Shown here piece by piece: positions 1-8,231 of a DNA stretch of 64,000 nucleotides (within the stretch, counting starts at the first letter, position 1; each line of letters opens with the position of its first letter). Under the pieces are notes generated by a model. It was not told the DNA's origin, searched no databases, and was given only the letters and a program-made list of their open reading frames with translations. Both the position numbers and the translations under genes were made by a program. This DNA is from Streptomyces sp. NBC_00775 (GTDB lineage Bacteria; Actinomycetota; Actinomycetes; Streptomycetales; Streptomycetaceae): positions 7,750,001 through 7,814,000 of the forward strand of contig NZ_CP108938.1 in assembly GCF_036347135.1 (NCBI RefSeq). The letters are read 5' to 3'.

Positions 1-943
1 GACTGGGCAGTTCGGTGTTGATGGAGGCGATCGTGATCCCGCGCGCGGTGACCGCGCCGACCACGGCGGTCAGCTGTTCGTCGCTGAGAACCGGGACCAG
101 CACGCTGCCGGTCTCGGTGTCCACGGCCGTCGTGGCGAGACCGGTGAGGCCCAGCTCGTCGAGCATGTTGGCCAGCGGGCGCAGCTCCAGCGGGTCCAGC
201 GGGCGCACGCGCAGCGTACGGCCGCCGACCCGCGCCTTCAGCTCGTCGACGCGGCCGCTCGCGATGACCTTGCCGCGGTCGATGACCGTCAGCTCGGAGG
301 CCAGCTGCTCGGCCTCCTCCATGTACTGGGTGGTGAGCAGCACGGTGGCGCCGTCGGCGACCATGCGCTTGACCTCGTGCCACACCTCGTTGCGGGTGCG
401 CGGGTCGAGGCCCGTCGTCGGCTCGTCCAGATACAGGACGCTCGGGTTGCCGATCATCGAAGCGGCGAGGTCGAGCCGGCGGCGCATACCACCGGAGTAC
501 GTCGACGCCGGGCGCTTGGCCGCCTCGGTGAGCGAGAAACGCTCCAGGAGCTCGTCGGCACGCCTGCGGGCGTCCTTGCGGGACAGGTCGAGCAGCCGCC
601 CGATCATGTAGAGGTTCTCCCAGCCCGGGAGCTTCTCGTCGACCGAGGCGTACTGGCCGGTGAGCCCTATCACCCGGCGCAGCTGCCGGGGCTGCTTCAG
701 CACGTCGTAGCCGGCGACCGTCGCGTGGCCGGAGTCCGGGGTGATGAGGGTGGACAGGACACGGACGAGGGTGGTCTTGCCGGCGCCGTTGGGACCCAGC
801 ACACCAAGGACGGTGCCTTCGTGCACGTCCAGATCCACACCGTCCAGCGCCTTGGTCTCGCCGTAGTGCTTGACCAGCCCCCGTACGGTGACGGCGCTGC
901 GGCCGGCGCCCTCGTGTCGGGACTTGTTGTCGATTCGCGTCAT
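1..943 (-). CDS. Drug-type ABC transporter ATP-binding protein (3' end cut by window edge)
   Basis: This is the nucleotide-binding subunit of a DrrA-type ABC-2 exporter. It would power a separate membrane subunit, probably encoded just beyond the left edge. The reverse strand reads from ATG at 943 through about 314 codons without a stop before position 1. Walker A (LGPNGAGKTT) lies near residue 50, the signature YSGGMRRRLDLA near residue 150, then Walker B (LYLDEPTTGLDP) and a switch region ending in TTQYMEEAEQL. The tail after residue 230 (GGRTLRVRPLDP) resembles the C-terminal extension of daunorubicin-resistance ATPases. The substrate cannot be read from the sequence. The gene is truncated only by the window. 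Confidence 0.9.
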   Translation of the reverse strand, partial: MTRIDNKSRHEGAGRSAVTVRGLVKHYGETKALDGVDLDVHEGTVLGVLGPNGAGKTTLVRVLSTLITPDSGHATVAGYDVLKQPRQLRRVIGLTGQYASVDEKLPGWENLYMIGRLLDLSRKDARRRADELLERFSLTEAAKRPASTYSGGMRRRLDLAASMIGNPSVLYLDEPTTGLDPRTRNEVWHEVKRMVADGATVLLTTQYMEEAEQLASELTVIDRGKVIASGRVDELKARVGGRTLRVRPLDPLELRPLANMLDELGLTGLATTAVDTETGSVLVPVLSDEQLTAVVGAVTARGITIASINTELPS

Positions 944-1077
944 GACCAACAAGGTGCCAGCCGCCACCGACAAACCACCGACAGACCGCCTACAGCCGCC
1001 GACATCGCACCGACAGGGCCGCCGGCAGCTCGCCGGCGTCCGCCCGTACGTCATCGGCGGCCCGGCGTTCTCGCAGG

Positions 1078-1986
1078 TCAGCCCGGCTGTACGAGCGGCA
1101 GCTCCGGGTCGGCCGACCACTCCTCCAGGGAGCCGTCGTACAGCGTGATGTCCTCGCGTCCCAGCAGCGTGAGCGCGAGGGCGGCACCGGCGGCGGAGAT
1201 CCCGCCGCCGCAGTACAGGACGACCGGTGAGGCGCTCTCGTCGAGCACCGCGCCCACCCGGGCGGCCAGTTCGTCGCGCGGCAGGAACCGCCCGGCGTCG
1301 TCGAGCAGCCCCCGCCCGGGGAGGCTGAGACTGCCCGGGATGTGCCCGCGCCGCGAGTATCGGGTGGGCGCGCTTCCGTCGAAGCCGGGGGTGGGCAGCG
1401 CGCACACGAGGGTGCCGGGACGCTCACCGCGCCGGACGGCGTCCACCTCGGTAAGGGTGGCCCAGGCGTGGGGGAGGGGGACCGGGGTGAGGGTGTTCAC
1501 TGTGGAAGCCCCTGGAGCCCCTGGAACCTCTGGAGCGGGCTCCATCTCTCCGGTGACAACCGGCCGCCCGGCTGCCTCCCAGGCCTCAAGACCTCCGTCA
1601 AGTACCGCCGCCCGTACGGAGATCGACCGCAGCATCCACCACAGCCGGGCCGCCCAGATGCCGCCGCCGCTGTCGTAGGCGACGACCTCGGTGCCGTCGT
1701 GCACGCCGAGGCGCCCGAGCGCGGCGGCCAGCGCCTCGGGGGCCGGGACCGCGAAGTGGTACGGCGCCGTGTGGTCCGAGAGGTCGCACGTGAGGTCCGC
1801 GTGGCGGGAGCCCGGGATGTGCCCCTCGGCCCACCGGTCGTGGCCGCTGCCGGAGCGGTAGTCGCCGTCGTGGCGGGGCGACGGAAGCAGCGCGGTGGCG
1901 TCGAGGACGACCAGCCGGGGATCGTCGAGGCGGGCCGCGAGCCACGCGTCGTCGACCAGGGGACCGGGGAGCAGGGCGTCGTTCAT
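1078..1986 (-). CDS. Two-domain rhodanese-type sulfurtransferase (thiosulfate/3-mercaptopyruvate)
   Basis: This is a 302-residue protein with tandem rhodanese domains. The first is inactive-type (about residues 10-140, with the motif AEGHIPGSRHADL). The second is catalytic (about 170-295, RRGHIPGSLSLP). The persulfide-forming cysteine is in YCGGGISAAGAAL, near residue 257. The family moves sulfur from thiosulfate or 3-mercaptopyruvate to acceptors such as cyanide or thiols in the cytoplasm. The loop CGGGIS differs from the classical mercaptopyruvate loop CGSGVT, so the donor is uncertain. The ATG at 1986 has only a weak ribosome-binding site. The gene stands alone, back to back with the ABC ATPase gene's upstream side and divergent from the thiamine operon. 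Confidence 0.88.
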   Translation of the reverse strand: MNDALLPGPLVDDAWLAARLDDPRLVVLDATALLPSPRHDGDYRSGSGHDRWAEGHIPGSRHADLTCDLSDHTAPYHFAVPAPEALAAALGRLGVHDGTEVVAYDSGGGIWAARLWWMLRSISVRAAVLDGGLEAWEAAGRPVVTGEMEPAPEVPGAPGASTVNTLTPVPLPHAWATLTEVDAVRRGERPGTLVCALPTPGFDGSAPTRYSRRGHIPGSLSLPGRGLLDDAGRFLPRDELAARVGAVLDESASPVVLYCGGGISAAGAALALTLLGREDITLYDGSLEEWSADPELPLVQPG

Positions 1987-2121
1987 GGCGGGGATGCTAA
2001 CCCGGAGGCCTGTACGGGCGGCGTGCCTGAGCTGGTGCGTCTCGCCTGTCGGTCAGAGGCGTCCCACATGTCGGGCGCCGCTTGCACAGGATCGGCTGCC
2101 TGGGGTTATGGTTTCGGCCAT

Positions 2122-2245
2122 CTACGCGGGAGCCCCTACCCGGTTGGGCTGAGAGGGCGTCTGGGACCGGCGTCGGCATGTGCCGAACGGTCCCCATGGG
2201 AACGCCGACCGCATCACTTGAGCCCCCTGTGGGCTGCCCGCGTAG
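2122..2245 (+). promoter_or_regulatory. TPP (THI-element) riboswitch
   Basis: The conserved core GGCTGAGAG lies near 2148-2156. The CATCACTTGAGCC element (matching the ACCCUUUGA region) and the 3' GCGTAGGAGTA box follow in the right order. The P1 stem closes perfectly: CTACGCGGG (2122-2130) pairs with CCCGCGTAG (2237-2245). An extended P3 arm sits around 2160-2205. TPP binding represses downstream genes, and the genes that follow encode thiamine-precursor uptake proteins, which supports the call. Confidence 0.93.
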
Positions 2246-2318
2246 GAGTACCGCATGTCCGCAGCAGTCGAGCAGCAGTGTCCCCCGGCGAACGCCGCGG
2301 CGGCCCGCTCCTGTTGCT

Positions 2319-2350
2319 GACCGGAACGGTCCCCTCTCTCTCCTTCCTGT
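2319..2350 (+). terminator. Possible expression-platform hairpin after the TPP riboswitch
   Basis: A short stem GACCG-GAA-CGGTC (2319-2331) is followed by a pyrimidine-rich run of C and T to about 2350, before the first gene at 2400. It could be a premature terminator or part of a sequestering structure. The stem is only 5 bp, so confidence is low. The rest of 2246-2399 shows no coding region. Confidence 0.3.
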
Positions 2351-2399
2351 CTCTTCCCACCAGGCCCGCACGCCTGAGTGCCGTATGCGGAGTACCTTC

Positions 2400-3335
2400 A
2401 TGTCGCACGTCCGAGTCATGCTCGACTATTTCCACCCATGGCCGAATTCGGCTGGTCTGTACGTCGCCCGGGACCGCGGCTGGTACCGCGAGGCCGGCCT
2501 GGACGTGGAACTGGCCGTCCAGGATCCGGGACGCGGCGACACCCTGGAGTACCTGGCCCGCGGCGAGGTGGACCTCGGTCTCTTCCCGCCCAACCGCCTG
2601 CTGGCCCGGCGCGCCGCCGACGCCCAGCCGCTGCTGGCCGTCGCCGCCGTCAACCACCGTGCCCTGGAGGCCATCCAGACCGCCCGCTCCACCGGCATCA
2701 CCCGCCCCCGCGACCTGGCGGGCCGCCGCCTCGCCTACAACCCCACCCCCCGGGGCCGCGCCATGGTCCGCCACCTCGTGGCGGCGGACGGCGGCGACCC
2801 GGACGCGGTGATCACCGTCGACGCGGGCTACCGCGAACTCACCGTCGACGACATCGCCGCCGGCGAGGCCGACGCCACCTTCGGCAACTACTGGTCCTGG
2901 GACGCCCTCCGGGGTGACCTCCCCGAGGAGCAGCGGCTGACCTGGCCGGTCGACGAGATCGGCGCCCCCGGCTATCACAGCTACCTCCTCGGCACGAGCG
3001 AGGCCTTCGCCGCCGCCCGGCCCGACGTGGTGCGCGCCTTCCTGGCCGCCACCGCCCGCGGCTACACGGCCGCCGCGGCCGAACAGGCCTCCACCCGCGC
3101 CCTGCTGGAGCGCGTGATCCCCTACTTCTCCCGCCCCCTGATCGCCCGCTCGCTCGCCCTGGTCGCCCCGACCTGGACCGACGCCGACGGCCGCTGGGGC
3201 GTGATCGACGAGACCCGGACGGGCCCGTACGCCCACTGGCTCGCCCGGCACGGCGCCATCGCGCACGCCCGCGACTGGGAGTCGTCGTACACGAACGACC
3301 TGCTCGAAGCCTCACCGGCAGTGGACGCCAAGTGA
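2400..3335 (+). CDS. THI5/NMT1-type pyrimidine-binding protein without signal peptide
   Basis: This 311-residue protein has a ThiY/THI5-like substrate-binding fold. The diagnostic N-terminal stretch is DYFHPWPNSAGLYVARDRGW, followed by domain-hinge segments such as GITRPRDLAGRRLAYNP. ATG 2400 is chosen because GGAG sits 7 nt upstream. The in-frame ATG at 2385 has no ribosome-binding site, and reading further upstream runs into the riboswitch. The protein begins directly at the fold with no hydrophobic leader or lipobox, unlike the exported homologue encoded next. It lacks the CCCFC iron motif of yeast THI5, so enzymatic HMP-P synthesis is unlikely. It is the first gene after the TPP riboswitch. 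It could be a cytoplasmic binding or handover protein, or a protein secreted by an unknown route. Confidence 0.82.
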   Translation: MSHVRVMLDYFHPWPNSAGLYVARDRGWYREAGLDVELAVQDPGRGDTLEYLARGEVDLGLFPPNRLLARRAADAQPLLAVAAVNHRALEAIQTARSTGITRPRDLAGRRLAYNPTPRGRAMVRHLVAADGGDPDAVITVDAGYRELTVDDIAAGEADATFGNYWSWDALRGDLPEEQRLTWPVDEIGAPGYHSYLLGTSEAFAAARPDVVRAFLAATARGYTAAAAEQASTRALLERVIPYFSRPLIARSLALVAPTWTDADGRWGVIDETRTGPYAHWLARHGAIAHARDWESSYTNDLLEASPAVDAK

Positions 3336-3364
3336 CCTGCCAGGCAATAGATCTGACGAAGCGT

Positions 3365-3412
3365 ATGGCCGTCGACCTCATGCGGGTCAGCAGCGCGCTG
3401 TGTCGGGCGTGA
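3365..3412 (+). CDS. Short cis-regulatory leader peptide (15 aa, VDLMRVSSALCRA type)
   Basis: ATG GCC GTC GAC ... TGT CGG GCG TGA encodes 15 residues ending VDLMRVSSALCRA. It matches the recurrent Streptomyces leader-peptide motif (R)HVDL-x-R-V/I-S-S-A-x-C-R that lies before sulfur- and cofactor-related transporter genes and is thought to act by attenuation. It sits in the 126-bp gap between the two binding-protein genes, 49 nt before the start of the second. The upstream ribosome-binding site is weak (GACGAAG). The motif match is strong and is my main evidence. Expression is inferred. Confidence 0.68.
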   Translation: MAVDLMRVSSALCRA

Positions 3413-3461
3413 GGACAACCATCACGCCCTGACAAGCGCCGCGCCCCCTCCGAGGATCCCC

Positions 3462-4514
3462 ATGAGAACCCGTACGACCGCCCTGCTCTCCATAGCCACC
3501 GCCGCCGCCCTCACCGCGACCGCGACCGGCTGCGCCTCCCAGGACTCCACCTCTGCCGCGTCGAAGAACGGCACCACCCAGGTCACCCTCGCCCTGGACT
3601 GGACGCCCAACACCAACCACACCGGCATCTACGTTGCCCAGCAGAAGGGCTGGTTCAAGGACGCCGGTATCGACCTGAAGATCGTGCCGTACGGCTCGAC
3701 CGCCCCCGAGACGCTGGTCGCGAACCACAAAGCGGACTTCGGGATCTCGTACCAGGAGGGCGTGACGACCGCCCGCGCCGCCGGGCAGGACATCACCTCC
3801 GTCTACGCCGTCACGCAGAAGACGAACGTCACCGTCTCCGTGCGCGCCGACCGCGACGACATCACCTCCCCCAAGGACCTCGACGGCAAGACGTACGCCG
3901 GGTTCGGCGCCCCCTACGAGAAGGCGCTGCTCCAGAAGGTCATCCAGGAGGACGGCGGCAAGGGCGACTTCAAGCAGATCACGCTCAACACCTCGGCGTA
4001 CGCGGCCCTTTACGCGGGCAAGGCCGACTTCGCGATGCCGATGCCGACCTGGGAGGGCCTGGAGGCCAAGCTCACGGGCAAGCCGCTCAAGGACTTCCCG
4101 CTCGCCGACTACGGCTTCCCGGCCATCTACTCGACGCTGATCGCCTCCTCCGGGCAGTACCTGAAGCAGAACCCCGAGATCGCGAAGAAGTTCCTCGCCG
4201 TCGTAGACAAGGGGTACGAGTACGCCGCCGACCACCCGGACCAGGCCGCCGGCCTGCTGATCGCGGCCAACAAGAGCACGCTCACCAACACCGAACTGGT
4301 CAAGGAGAGCGAGCAGTTGCTCGCCAAGGAGTACTACCGCGCCGCCGACGGCGGCATCGGCACCCAGAGCGCCGAGCGGTGGCAGGCCTTCGCCGACTTC
4401 GAGTACAAGTCCGGGCTGCTGGTGGACCAGAACGGCAAGAAGCTCACCAAGGCCCCCGACACCTCGACGTTCTTCACCGACGCCTATCTCCCGGACGCCG
4501 AGGACACCAAGTGA
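3462..4514 (+). CDS. thiY: Thiamine-precursor ABC transporter, substrate-binding lipoprotein (ThiY-like)
   Basis: This 350-residue lipoprotein has an N-terminal signal peptide (basic MRTRTT, then an alanine-rich hydrophobic core) and a lipobox-like TATGC at residues 19-23. A THI5/NMT1 domain follows, with the typical LDWTPNTNHTGIYVAQQKGW. The family captures pyrimidine precursors such as HMP or formyl-aminopyrimidine outside the membrane and delivers them to ThiX/ThiZ. The stop codon overlaps the GTG of the permease by 4 nt, so the transporter genes are translationally coupled. The attenuator-type leader peptide just upstream suggests a second control layer beyond the riboswitch. Confidence 0.88.
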   Translation: MRTRTTALLSIATAAALTATATGCASQDSTSAASKNGTTQVTLALDWTPNTNHTGIYVAQQKGWFKDAGIDLKIVPYGSTAPETLVANHKADFGISYQEGVTTARAAGQDITSVYAVTQKTNVTVSVRADRDDITSPKDLDGKTYAGFGAPYEKALLQKVIQEDGGKGDFKQITLNTSAYAALYAGKADFAMPMPTWEGLEAKLTGKPLKDFPLADYGFPAIYSTLIASSGQYLKQNPEIAKKFLAVVDKGYEYAADHPDQAAGLLIAANKSTLTNTELVKESEQLLAKEYYRAADGGIGTQSAERWQAFADFEYKSGLLVDQNGKKLTKAPDTSTFFTDAYLPDAEDTK

Positions 4515-5284
4515 GAGCGGCACTGCGGGCCGTCTGGCCGCCCCTCCTCGTCCTGACCGTCCTCGTCGGCGGCTGGCAGGCGTACGTCACCGCCGCCGGC
4601 GTCGACCCGACGGTGCTGCCCAGCCCCGGCCGCGTCCTGTCCGAGGGCTGGACGAACCGTACCGACCTGTGGGACCAGACGCTGCCCACCCTCCAGGAGA
4701 CCCTGCTCGGCTTCGCGCTCTCCTTCGCCGCCGCCTGGTTGGTGGCCGTGGTCCTGGACTTCTCGGCCGCGGCCCGCCGGGGCCTGTACCCGCTCCTGGT
4801 GGCCTCGCAGACCATCCCGATCGTGGCCGTGGCCCCCCTGCTGATCATCTGGTTCGGCTTCGGGCTGCTCCCGAAGATGCTGGTCGTGACCCTGACGACC
4901 TTCTTCCCACTCGCCGCGAACCTCGCGGCGGGCTTCGCCGCCACCGACCGCGACGCGATGCGGCTGCTGCGCTCCCTGGGCACCGGCCGCATCCGCGCCT
5001 TCCGGCTGGTCCGTGTGCCCAGCGCGCTGCCCCACTTCTTCACCGGGCTGCGCGTCAGTATCACGTACGCCGTCGTGGGCGCCGTGTTCGCCGAGTACGC
5101 GGGCGCCGAGAAGGGCCTCGGCATCTATATGCAGGCGCAGAAGAGCGCGTTCCGCACGGACCTCGTCTTCGCGGCGGTCGCGGTGACCGCCCTGCTGAGC
5201 ATCGCCCTGTTCGGGGCGACCTGTCTGCTGCAACGGCTCGTCCTGCCGTGGGAGCGGGCACTGGAGAAGGAGGGCCGGTCATGA
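4511..5284 (+). CDS. thiX: Thiamine-precursor ABC transporter permease (ThiX-like)
   Basis: This 257-residue BPD-type inner-membrane permease has about six hydrophobic segments. The cytoplasmic EAA-like coupling loop is DAMRLLRSLGTGRIRAFRLV, then PSALP near residues 155-185. Start GTG 4511 is chosen because it overlaps the preceding stop in GTGA. Earlier in-frame codons lie inside the binding-protein gene. The conserved segment QTIPIVAVAPLLIIWFGFG matches the SsuC/TauC/ThiX permease family. The gene is coupled downstream to the ATPase by ATGA. Confidence 0.9.
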   Translation: MRAALRAVWPPLLVLTVLVGGWQAYVTAAGVDPTVLPSPGRVLSEGWTNRTDLWDQTLPTLQETLLGFALSFAAAWLVAVVLDFSAAARRGLYPLLVASQTIPIVAVAPLLIIWFGFGLLPKMLVVTLTTFFPLAANLAAGFAATDRDAMRLLRSLGTGRIRAFRLVRVPSALPHFFTGLRVSITYAVVGAVFAEYAGAEKGLGIYMQAQKSAFRTDLVFAAVAVTALLSIALFGATCLLQRLVLPWERALEKEGRS

Positions 5285-6051
5285 GTCTGCGCGTACGGGG
5301 CGCCGGGAAGACGTTCGGATCGCTCGAAGTGCTGCGCGACCTCGAACTCACCGTGGAACCCGGCGAGTTCGCCGCCGTCATCGGCCCGAGCGGCAGCGGC
5401 AAGAGCACCCTGTTCAATCTGATCTCCGGCCTGGACACGCCCACCTCGGGCGAGATCCTCGTCGACTCCGCCCCGGCATCCGTGGCCTCCGGCAAGGTCG
5501 CCTACATGCCGCAGAAGGACCTCCTCTTCCCCTGGCGCACGGTGCTCGACAACACGGCGCTGGGCCTTGAGGCGCAGGGCGTACGGAAGAAGGAGGCGCG
5601 GCGCCGGGCGGGCGAACTCTTCGAGGCCTTCGGACTCGACGGCTTCCAGTCCTCCTACCCCTTCCAGCTCAGCGGCGGTATGCGGCAGCGCGCCGCCCTG
5701 CTGCGCACCGTCGTCCTGGAGCGGCCGGTGCTGCTGCTCGACGAACCGTTCGGCGCGCTCGACTCGCTCACCCGCACCGAGATGCAGCTGTGGCTCGCCG
5801 ACATGTGGCAGCGCTACCGCTGGACCGTCGTCCTGGTCACCCACGACATCCGCGAGGCCGTCCTGCTCGCCGACACCGTGCACGTCCTCTCACCCCGCCC
5901 GGCCACCGTCGTCGAACACGTCGAGGTACCCCGCTCCGGCCCCCGCGGCCTGGACGCCCTCGCCGCACCCGAGTTCGCGGCGACGGAACGGCTCCTGCTG
6001 GACGCGCTCAGCGGCCGGACGGCAGCGGCGGCGAAGGCGGTGACCGCATGA
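5281..6051 (+). CDS. thiZ: Thiamine-precursor ABC transporter ATPase (ThiZ-like)
   Basis: This 256-residue nucleotide-binding subunit has Walker A GPSGSGKST near residue 40, Q-loop MPQKDLLFPW near residue 78, signature QLSGGMRQRAALLR near residue 125, Walker B LLLDEPFGALD and the switch histidine in VTHDIREA. It belongs to the SsuB/TauB/ThiZ subfamily and would couple ATP hydrolysis to the ThiX permease. Start ATG 5281 overlaps the permease stop by 4 nt. Its own stop overlaps the next start, keeping the four downstream genes in one translationally coupled unit. Confidence 0.92.
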   Translation: MSLRVRGAGKTFGSLEVLRDLELTVEPGEFAAVIGPSGSGKSTLFNLISGLDTPTSGEILVDSAPASVASGKVAYMPQKDLLFPWRTVLDNTALGLEAQGVRKKEARRRAGELFEAFGLDGFQSSYPFQLSGGMRQRAALLRTVVLERPVLLLDEPFGALDSLTRTEMQLWLADMWQRYRWTVVLVTHDIREAVLLADTVHVLSPRPATVVEHVEVPRSGPRGLDALAAPEFAATERLLLDALSGRTAAAAKAVTA

Positions 6052-7121
6052 GTACCCTCCTCGCCCACGGCATGGGCACCGACCCCGTCGCCCCCGACTG
6101 GCCGCCGCTCACCGAGGCCGAGGTCGAGGCCGTCGTCGGCCCCGCCCACGTGCTCTGGCGCAGCCCCCGCCCGCTCTCCGCCGCCGCCCTCGTCGACCGC
6201 GACGGACGGCGCCTCTTCGTGAAACGGCACCACAGCACCGTACGCACCCTGGAAGGCCTGGCCGAGGAGCACGCCTTCCTGCGCCATCTGCGCGAGCGGG
6301 GCGCACCGGTCGTCGAGGTGCTGTCCGCCGAGGCGCGCGGGGAGTGGGTGTACGAGGTCCACACCGCCGGAACCGGCACGGACCTGTACCGGGACGCGCT
6401 GTCCTGGTCGCCCTTCGTCTCCGCACGGCACGCCCGGGCCGCCGGGGCCGCCCTCGCCCAACTGCACCTGGCCGCCGAGGGGTTCGACGCCCCGCGCCGC
6501 CGCCCGCAGCCCCTCGTGTCGTCCTTCACGGTGTTCGCGGCGGTGGACCCGGAGGCGGCGCTGGAGTCCTATGCGGCCGGGCGCCCGCCCCTCGCGGCCG
6601 CGTTGGCGCGCAGACCCTGGCGACAGGACCTGCGGGAGGTCCATCTCCCCTTCTACGAACGCCTGTTGCCCTACCTCGGCCGCCTCGCCCCGCTGTGGAC
6701 GCACAACGACTGGCACGCCTCGAACCTGCTGTGGGACACGGCGTCCGGCGAGGTCTCCACGATCCTGGACTTCGGCCTCAGCGACCGCACGACCGCCGTC
6801 CACGACCTGGCCACCGCCATCGAGCGCAACACCGTGCAGTGGCTCGACCCGGCCCGCCCGGTCCGCTTCGAGGACGTGGACGCGCTCCTCGACGGCTACA
6901 CCTCCGTACGCCCGCTGACCTCCGCCGAGTCGGCCGCCCTGCCCGAGCTGCTCCCCCTCGTCCACGCCGAGTTCGCGCTCTCCGAGATGGGCTACTTCCA
7001 CGGGGTGACGCGGTCCGCCACGAACACGGCACTGGCGTACGAGTACTTCGTGGAGCACGCGCGGTGGTTCGCGGGGGAGGACGGGGCGCTGCTGCTGAAG
7101 CGGGTGCGGGAGCGCGCGTAA
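6048..7121 (+). CDS. APH-fold small-molecule kinase at the end of the thiamine uptake operon
   Basis: This 357-residue protein has the aminoglycoside-phosphotransferase/choline-kinase fold. The ATP-binding lysine is in LFVKRHH, the catalytic loop is THNDWHASNLLWD (about residue 225) and the metal-binding segment is ILDFGLSD. The family phosphorylates small hydroxylated compounds. The position as fifth gene of a TPP-riboswitch operon, overlapping the ATPase stop (ATGA), suggests the substrate is an imported pyrimidine, thiamine or a degradation product, trapping it in the cell. The substrate is inference, since no residue identifies it. A hairpin terminator follows directly. Confidence 0.8.
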   Translation: MSTLLAHGMGTDPVAPDWPPLTEAEVEAVVGPAHVLWRSPRPLSAAALVDRDGRRLFVKRHHSTVRTLEGLAEEHAFLRHLRERGAPVVEVLSAEARGEWVYEVHTAGTGTDLYRDALSWSPFVSARHARAAGAALAQLHLAAEGFDAPRRRPQPLVSSFTVFAAVDPEAALESYAAGRPPLAAALARRPWRQDLREVHLPFYERLLPYLGRLAPLWTHNDWHASNLLWDTASGEVSTILDFGLSDRTTAVHDLATAIERNTVQWLDPARPVRFEDVDALLDGYTSVRPLTSAESAALPELLPLVHAEFALSEMGYFHGVTRSATNTALAYEYFVEHARWFAGEDGALLLKRVRERA

Positions 7122-7123
7122 AC

Positions 7124-7162
7124 GGCAGCAGCCCGTCGACGGGGGAAGTTCGACGGGCTGCC
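7124..7162. terminator. Bidirectional hairpin between the thiamine operon and panB
   Basis: GGCAG and GCCCGTCGA (with a 2-nt CA bulge) pair with TCGACGGGC and TGCC around a short G-rich loop. The hairpin lies between two convergent genes and can serve both. Confidence 0.75.
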
Positions 7163-7196
7163 TCGGTGCCGCAGTGGCTCGGTGGGCCTCAGGCCC

Positions 7197-8084
7197 CTAG
7201 TGGACGGAGTGCTCCTCAAGGGGGAACGTTCCGCCGACGACGTCCTCGGCGAACGCCTTCGCCGCGTCGCCCATGACCTGACGCAGATCGGCGTACTTCT
7301 TCACGAACTTCGGCACCTTGCCGCCGGTCAGCCCGAGCATGTCGGTCCAGACGAGGACCTGCGCGTCGGTCTCGGGACCGGCGCCGATGCCGACGGTCGG
7401 GATGTGCAGGGAGCGGGTGACCTCGGCGGCCAGCTCCGCCGGGACCAGCTCCAGGACGACCGCGAAGGCGCCCGCGTCCTGGACCGCCTTGGCGTCCCGC
7501 AGCAGCTTGTGCGCGGCCTCGTCGCCACGGCCCTGCACCCGGTAGCCCATGGCGTTCACGGACTGCGGGGTCAGGCCGATGTGCGCCATGACCGGGATGC
7601 CGGACTCGACCAGCAGCTCGATCTGGCGGTGCGAGCGCTCGCCGCCCTCCAGCTTCACCGCGCCGACGCCGGCCTCCTTGACGAGGCGGGTGGCCGAGCG
7701 CAGCGCCTGGACCGGGCCCTCCTGGTACGACCCGAAGGGCAGGTCGCCGACGATCAGCGCACGGCTGGTGCCCCGTACGACCGCGGCGGACAGCATCGTC
7801 ATCTCGTCGAGGGTGACGGGCACGGTCGTCTCGTAGCCCAGGTGGCAGTTGCCCGCCGAGTCGCCGACGAGCATGACCGGGATGCCGGCCTCGTCGAAGA
7901 CGGACGCGGTCATGGCGTCGTACGCGGTGAGCATGGGCCACTTCTCGCCGCGCTCCTTGGCGGCGGCGAGGTCGCGCACCGTGATACGGCGGGTGCTCTT
8001 GCCTCCGTACAGCGCCTTGCTGCTGTCGGTGGTCTTGAGGGCACCTTCCGCAGGCTGCTTCTGGGCAGCCGAAAGCTGCGTCAT
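7197..8084 (-). CDS. panB: 3-methyl-2-oxobutanoate hydroxymethyltransferase (ketopantoate synthesis)
   Basis: PanB transfers a hydroxymethyl group from methylenetetrahydrofolate to ketoisovalerate, giving ketopantoate, the first step of pantothenate and CoA synthesis. The 295-residue protein shows family motifs AYDAMTASVFDEAGIPVMLVGDS (metal-binding Asp), HLGYETT, GDLPFGSY and the catalytic Glu in KLEGGE, then HIGLTPQ and GIGAGPETDAQ. I prefer ATG 8084, which has GAAGGAG 8 nt upstream, over the in-frame ATG at 8105 with no ribosome-binding site. It is monocistronic and divergent from the efflux pump gene. Confidence 0.95.
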   Translation of the reverse strand: MTQLSAAQKQPAEGALKTTDSSKALYGGKSTRRITVRDLAAAKERGEKWPMLTAYDAMTASVFDEAGIPVMLVGDSAGNCHLGYETTVPVTLDEMTMLSAAVVRGTSRALIVGDLPFGSYQEGPVQALRSATRLVKEAGVGAVKLEGGERSHRQIELLVESGIPVMAHIGLTPQSVNAMGYRVQGRGDEAAHKLLRDAKAVQDAGAFAVVLELVPAELAAEVTRSLHIPTVGIGAGPETDAQVLVWTDMLGLTGGKVPKFVKKYADLRQVMGDAAKAFAEDVVGGTFPLEEHSVH

Positions 8085-8231
8085 CGCAACGGCTCCTTCT
8101 GTCATCTCGAGGCGCCCTGACGGCGTCCCCGGATCACCTCCATGGTGGCACCTCGTGCCACGCTCGGCTAGACCGGGGCGAGTGAGCCGGATCCCGCTCC
8201 CGGGCCACCCGGCCGGAGTCCCGGTTCCATG

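Noticed and set aside
2082..2399. An upstream in-frame extension of the first THI5-type gene that could supply a signal peptide
   Set aside because: The extension translates the TPP riboswitch, has no hydrophobic segment, and the ribosome-binding site points to ATG 2400.
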